DNA of 9,196 nucleotides from NCBI GenBank assembly GCA_964563165.1, contig CAZLWA010000018.1, positions 1 through 9,196 of the forward strand, read 5' to 3'. Under the pieces are notes generated by a model. It was given only the letters and a program-made list of their open reading frames with translations. It did no database searches and was not told where the DNA came from. Within the stretch, counting starts at the first letter, position 1, and the number at the start of each line of letters is the position of its first letter. Positions 8,048-9,196 of the stretch are shown here, one piece after another. Source of the stretch: CAZLWA01 sp964563165 (GTDB taxonomy: Bacteria; CLD3; SB21). Made by a program: the position numbers and the translations under genes.

Positions 8048-8120
8048 ACGCAACTTTATTGCGTATATTACCTTAAATTAGTAGAATAAACGCAATAGTT
8101 CGTTTATACAATAGTTATGC
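8043..8120 (+). other. Candidate attI-like primary recombination site
   Basis: This short region between the recombinase stop and the cassette start is dense in small repeats. AATAAACGCAA is repeated directly at 8043-8053 and 8085-8095. CAATAGTT is repeated directly at 8093-8100 and 8109-8116. ATAAACG (8086-8092) is inverted as CGTTTAT (8101-8107). ACGCAA-CTTTA-TTGCGT (8048-8064) is a perfect 6-bp hairpin. The second CAATAGTT runs into GTTATGC at 8114-8120, the presumed crossover core. Known attI sites have a crossover core plus extra direct-repeat integrase-binding sites upstream, so the arrangement fits. Identification as attI is inference. The core fits GTTRRRY imperfectly (T at the fifth position). 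Confidence 0.5.
8059..8087 (+). promoter_or_regulatory. Possible cassette promoter (Pc-like)
   Basis: TTGCGT at 8059-8064 and TAGAAT at 8082-8087 are separated by 17 bases, the ideal sigma-70 spacing. The -10 matches five of six positions and the -35 only three of six. The location just upstream of the candidate crossover point is where a cassette promoter would be useful. If the host uses a Bacteroidota-type sigma factor, this match would mean little. Confidence 0.25.
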
Positions 8121-8131
8121 GAGATGCATGC
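8114..8131 (+). repeat. Cassette 5' end, inverted partner of the sequence at 8679-8696
   Basis: GTTATGCGAGATGCATGC (8114-8131) is the reverse complement of 8679-8696 at 17 of 18 positions, the single mismatch being A at 8124. The two arms flank the lipoprotein gene. In integron cassettes the inverse core at the left end of attC is complementary to the first bases of the same cassette, because they come together in the circular form. This pair shows exactly that, extended beyond the 7-base core. Confidence 0.85.
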
Positions 8132-8163
8132 TTAATTTTTCTCCAAATTAATAACGAAACCTT

Positions 8164-8170
8164 AAGGAGA
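8164..8170 (+). promoter_or_regulatory. Strong ribosome binding site that fixes the lipoprotein start
   Basis: AAGGAGA at 8164-8170 lies six bases before the ATG at 8177 and is close to the ideal Shine-Dalgarno sequence. It decides between this start and the in-frame ATG at 8117. That earlier ATG lies inside the recombination core and would add 20 residues ahead of the signal peptide. Confidence 0.85.
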
Positions 8171-8176
8171 CATAAC

Positions 8177-8674
8177 ATGAAACGAAGACTGGTTCAACTC
8201 GCTATTCTCGTTATTTGCATGAGAATGGCTGTGTCGTGCGCTACTATCATCCATGGGTCAACACAAGACATTGATGTTCGCTCTAATCCTGATGAAGCTG
8301 AGGTGTGGGTTGATGGAGCTCGTTTAGGTAAAACGCCGACCAGACTCACACTCAAAAGAAAGACTTCTTACATGATTAAGATTGTAAAGGAAGGATATAA
8401 AGACACCGAAATCAAAATTGATAACTCCTCATCTGCTTGGCTTATCGGAAACATAATATTTGGCGGTATTATAGGTTGTGGCGTTGATTTAATTTCAGGT
8501 GGTGCTTACGACTTAAAACCCGAGAGTCTGGACATCAATTTAGTTAAAGCCATGGCATACAACGGTGAAACAATCAATATTCCTCAAGATTATTTGGACA
8601 AAATAAAAGAAATCAATTTTACTGATGCCAATGGAAAAACCGTAGCGAGCGTGAGTCTGGTCTGGCAGAACTAA
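8177..8674 (+). CDS. PEGA-domain lipoprotein
   Basis: This 165-residue envelope lipoprotein of the PEGA family has a basic start and hydrophobic segment (LVQLAILVICMRMAVSC) ending in a lipobox, with Cys21 as the predicted lipidated residue. CATIIHGSTQDIDVRSNP, then AEVWVDGARLGKTP and LKRKTSYMIKIVKEGYKDTE (about residues 21-80), form the PEGA beta-fold: S-N-P near the start, DG..LG.TP in the middle, and the K-EGY motif at the end. The following SAWLIGNIIFGGIIGCGVDLISGGAYDLKP (about 86-115) is a glycine-rich hydrophobic hairpin typical of this lipoprotein group. The C-terminal tail is polar. The precise function is not known; PEGA domains are thought to bind surface or cell-wall-associated ligands. 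The gene sits alone in the cassette, with an AAGGAGA ribosome binding site. It is AT-rich compared with the left half of the window. An upstream in-frame ATG at 8117 is rejected as the start. Confidence 0.9.
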   Translation: MKRRLVQLAILVICMRMAVSCATIIHGSTQDIDVRSNPDEAEVWVDGARLGKTPTRLTLKRKTSYMIKIVKEGYKDTEIKIDNSSSAWLIGNIIFGGIIGCGVDLISGGAYDLKPESLDINLVKAMAYNGETINIPQDYLDKIKEINFTDANGKTVASVSLVWQN

Positions 8675-8678
8675 AATG

Positions 8679-8696
8679 GCATGCACCTCGCATAAC
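8679..8696 (-). repeat. Cassette inverse core with extended arm (R'' region)
   Basis: GCATGCACCTCGCATAAC begins five bases after the lipoprotein stop codon. It is the reverse complement of the cassette's first 18 bases at 17 positions. Its last seven bases, GCATAAC (8690-8696), are the inverse core of the attC-like site. They fit RYYYAAC except for A in the third position, and they match GTTATGC at 8114 exactly. Confidence 0.85.
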
Positions 8697-8717
8697 ACTG
8701 CGCACAACGTTCGCTCA

Positions 8718-8765
8718 CGCCGACTTTTCAGCTACGATAGAAATATTCTGTGTCGGCGTTCGCCG
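8718..8765. repeat. Competing hairpins in the left arm of the attC-like site
   Basis: CGCCGAC (8718-8724) pairs with GTCGGCG (8752-8758) across a 27-base loop. The right arm overlaps a second tight hairpin, CGGCG-TT-CGCCG (8754-8765). The two folds exclude each other, so this left-arm segment could switch structure. Confidence 0.6.
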
Positions 8766-8794
8766 ATGTCTCGCGCGCCTTTCTATTTTGTTTC

Positions 8795-8980
8795 GCTCTG
8801 GCAGCCGATGAGATTTGATTTATCTTCTGTGGCTCGTCGCGAGGCCGTGGTTTGATTATACGAGATTTCGATATTCTATTTATAATACTGTTCTTTAATT
8901 TGTTATAATTAAGATTGCTTCGTCGCCTCGCGCCGAGCTTTGTAGTGCTTCACTATTATCTTTATTTCGGCTGCCAGAGC
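8795..8980. repeat. Nested inverted repeats forming the stem interior of the attC-like site
   Basis: GCTCTGGCAGCCGA (8795-8808) is exactly complementary to TCGGCTGCCAGAGC (8967-8980). Inside it, GCTCGTCGCGAGGC (8832-8845) pairs with GCCTCGCGCCGAGC (8925-8938) with one mismatch. At the centre, TCTTTAATT (8892-8900) pairs with AATTAAGA (8907-8914) with one bulge and a six-base loop. Together with the L and R boxes this gives one long, bulged single-strand hairpin. Confidence 0.8.
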
Positions 8981-9137
8981 TTGATGAAGCCTTCATTGAC
9001 AGATTTTTGGCTTAGTTAGTTACTTTAGCGCGCTCGCCACCGCGTGTGCGCTGGCCGTTAGGTGCAACGCGGTTCGGACAAATTAATAAAGACCGGCCCA
9101 CCCCTGACAAATTAGTATCGCGCGAGAAAATAATTAA

Positions 9138-9196
9138 ATGAAGGATAGAAGTTTTTTCAGTTGGATTATATTAGCAATTGGAGTTCTGCTTATGAC
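9138..9196 (+). CDS. Start of a second cassette gene: membrane or secreted protein, 3'-partial
   Basis: The ATG at 9138 opens a frame reading MKDRSFFSWIILAIGVLLM, then leaves the window after 19 complete codons. A basic start followed by a long hydrophobic run indicates a signal peptide or first membrane helix. No further identity can be given. It lies 75 bp after the right core GTTAGGT, where the next cassette would begin. Its leader has only a weak purine stretch (GCGAGAAAA, 9122-9130) as a ribosome binding site. GACAAATTA is repeated at 9077-9085 and 9106-9114 in this leader, without known meaning. Confidence 0.6.
   Translation, partial: MKDRSFFSWIILAIGVLLM

Larger units (their letters stand above)
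8115..9057 (+). mobile_element. Integron-like gene cassette carrying a PEGA-domain lipoprotein
   Basis: The proposed cassette runs from the base after the G of GTTATGC (8114) to the G of GTTAGGT (9057), 943 bp in all. It contains one gene in the forward direction and a 3' attC-like element in the expected orientation. It also has a short 5' leader of 62 bases with its own ribosome binding site. The boundaries are defined by the match between the cassette start and the inverse core GCATAAC (8690-8696), and by the L-box pairing described for the attC-like element. The alternative is a small transposon-like unit with 18-bp inverted ends at 8114 and 8696, but that would not explain the L boxes or the right core at 9057. 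Confidence 0.6.
8690..9063 (+). other. Oversized attC-like recombination site
   Basis: The outer boxes fit an attC site. They are R'' GCATAAC (8690-8696), L'' GCGCACAACG (8700-8709), L' CGTGTGCGC (9043-9051) and R' GTTAGGT (9057-9063), which fits GTTRRRY. L'' and L' pair fully except for one extra A in L'' (8706 or 8707), matching the extrahelical base known in attC sites. The spacers between R and L boxes are 3 and 5 bases. The total length of 374 nt is far beyond the roughly 55-150 nt usual for attC. The interior is an imperfect long palindrome with nested stems: 8795-8808 with 8967-8980 (14 of 14), 8832-8845 with 8925-8938 (13 of 14), and an AT-rich apex at 8892-8914. No protein-coding frame is convincing in this gene-free stretch. 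Confidence 0.6.

Noticed and set aside
8048..8064. ACGCAA-CTTTA-TTGCGT hairpin as an intrinsic terminator of the recombinase gene
   Set aside because: No T-run follows the stem, and it belongs to a larger set of repeats in the candidate attI region.
8117..8176. In-frame upstream ATG giving a 185-residue version of the PEGA lipoprotein
   Set aside because: It lies inside the recombination core, has no ribosome binding site, and would place 20 polar residues before the signal peptide. The ATG at 8177 has AAGGAGA at ideal spacing.
8114..8696. Small inverted-repeat transposon (MITE-like) carrying a lipoprotein gene
   Set aside because: No target-site duplication is seen outside the arms, and the cassette model explains the arms plus the L boxes and the right core. 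It is kept only as an alternative.
1..9196. tRNA, rRNA or CRISPR array
   Set aside because: No cloverleaf-like gene with a conserved T-loop, no rRNA-like stretch and no regularly spaced repeats were seen on reading both strands.

Overview
The window looks like a chromosomal segment of a diderm (Gram-negative-type) bacterium with moderate GC content. It carries SPase II lipoproteins and an outer-membrane beta-barrel-type protein ending in Phe. The protein style is compatible with the FCB assemblage (Bacteroidota, Ignavibacteriota, Calditrichota and relatives), but that placement is inference from appearance and not a search result.

The window falls into two compositional blocks. The left block (1 to about 5850) has balanced base composition. 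It holds the end, or all, of a large helical cytosolic protein of unknown function, then a short intergenic spacer with two copies of a 13-bp near-palindrome. Two tandem, clearly paralogous lipoprotein solute-binding proteins of the peptide/nickel (family 5) ABC type follow. No permease or ATPase genes for them lie in the window. From about 5950 onward the sequence is visibly more AT-rich and looks accessory. It begins with a beta-barrel outer-membrane protein gene, followed by a GC-rich spacer and a 55-codon N-terminal stump of a tyrosine recombinase. A complete tyrosine recombinase with all catalytic residues comes next.

The most interesting part is 8040-9196, which reads as an integron-like cassette array. 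Immediately after the recombinase stop codon there is a small repeat-rich region (candidate attI). It ends in GTTATGC, where a cassette appears to begin. The cassette carries a PEGA-domain lipoprotein with its own strong ribosome binding site. The cassette's 3' end is an attC-like site: a left inverse core GCATAAC that is the exact reverse complement of the cassette's own first bases; paired L boxes GCGCACA-A-CG / CGTGTGCGC with one unpaired extra base, as known for attC sites; and a right core GTTAGGT that fits GTTRRRY. A second cassette would then begin, and its gene (a membrane or secreted protein) starts at 9138 and leaves the window.

Two things are atypical. The attC-like element is about 374 nt long, with several nested internal stems. 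The neighbouring recombinase lies in the same orientation as the cassette and lacks the extra stretch between the catalytic Lys and the HxxR motif that marks canonical IntI. The system may therefore be an integron variant served by a shorter, XerC/D-sized recombinase, or a cassette cluster next to an unrelated recombinase. The upstream recombinase stump suggests that this spot has received integrase-carrying elements more than once.
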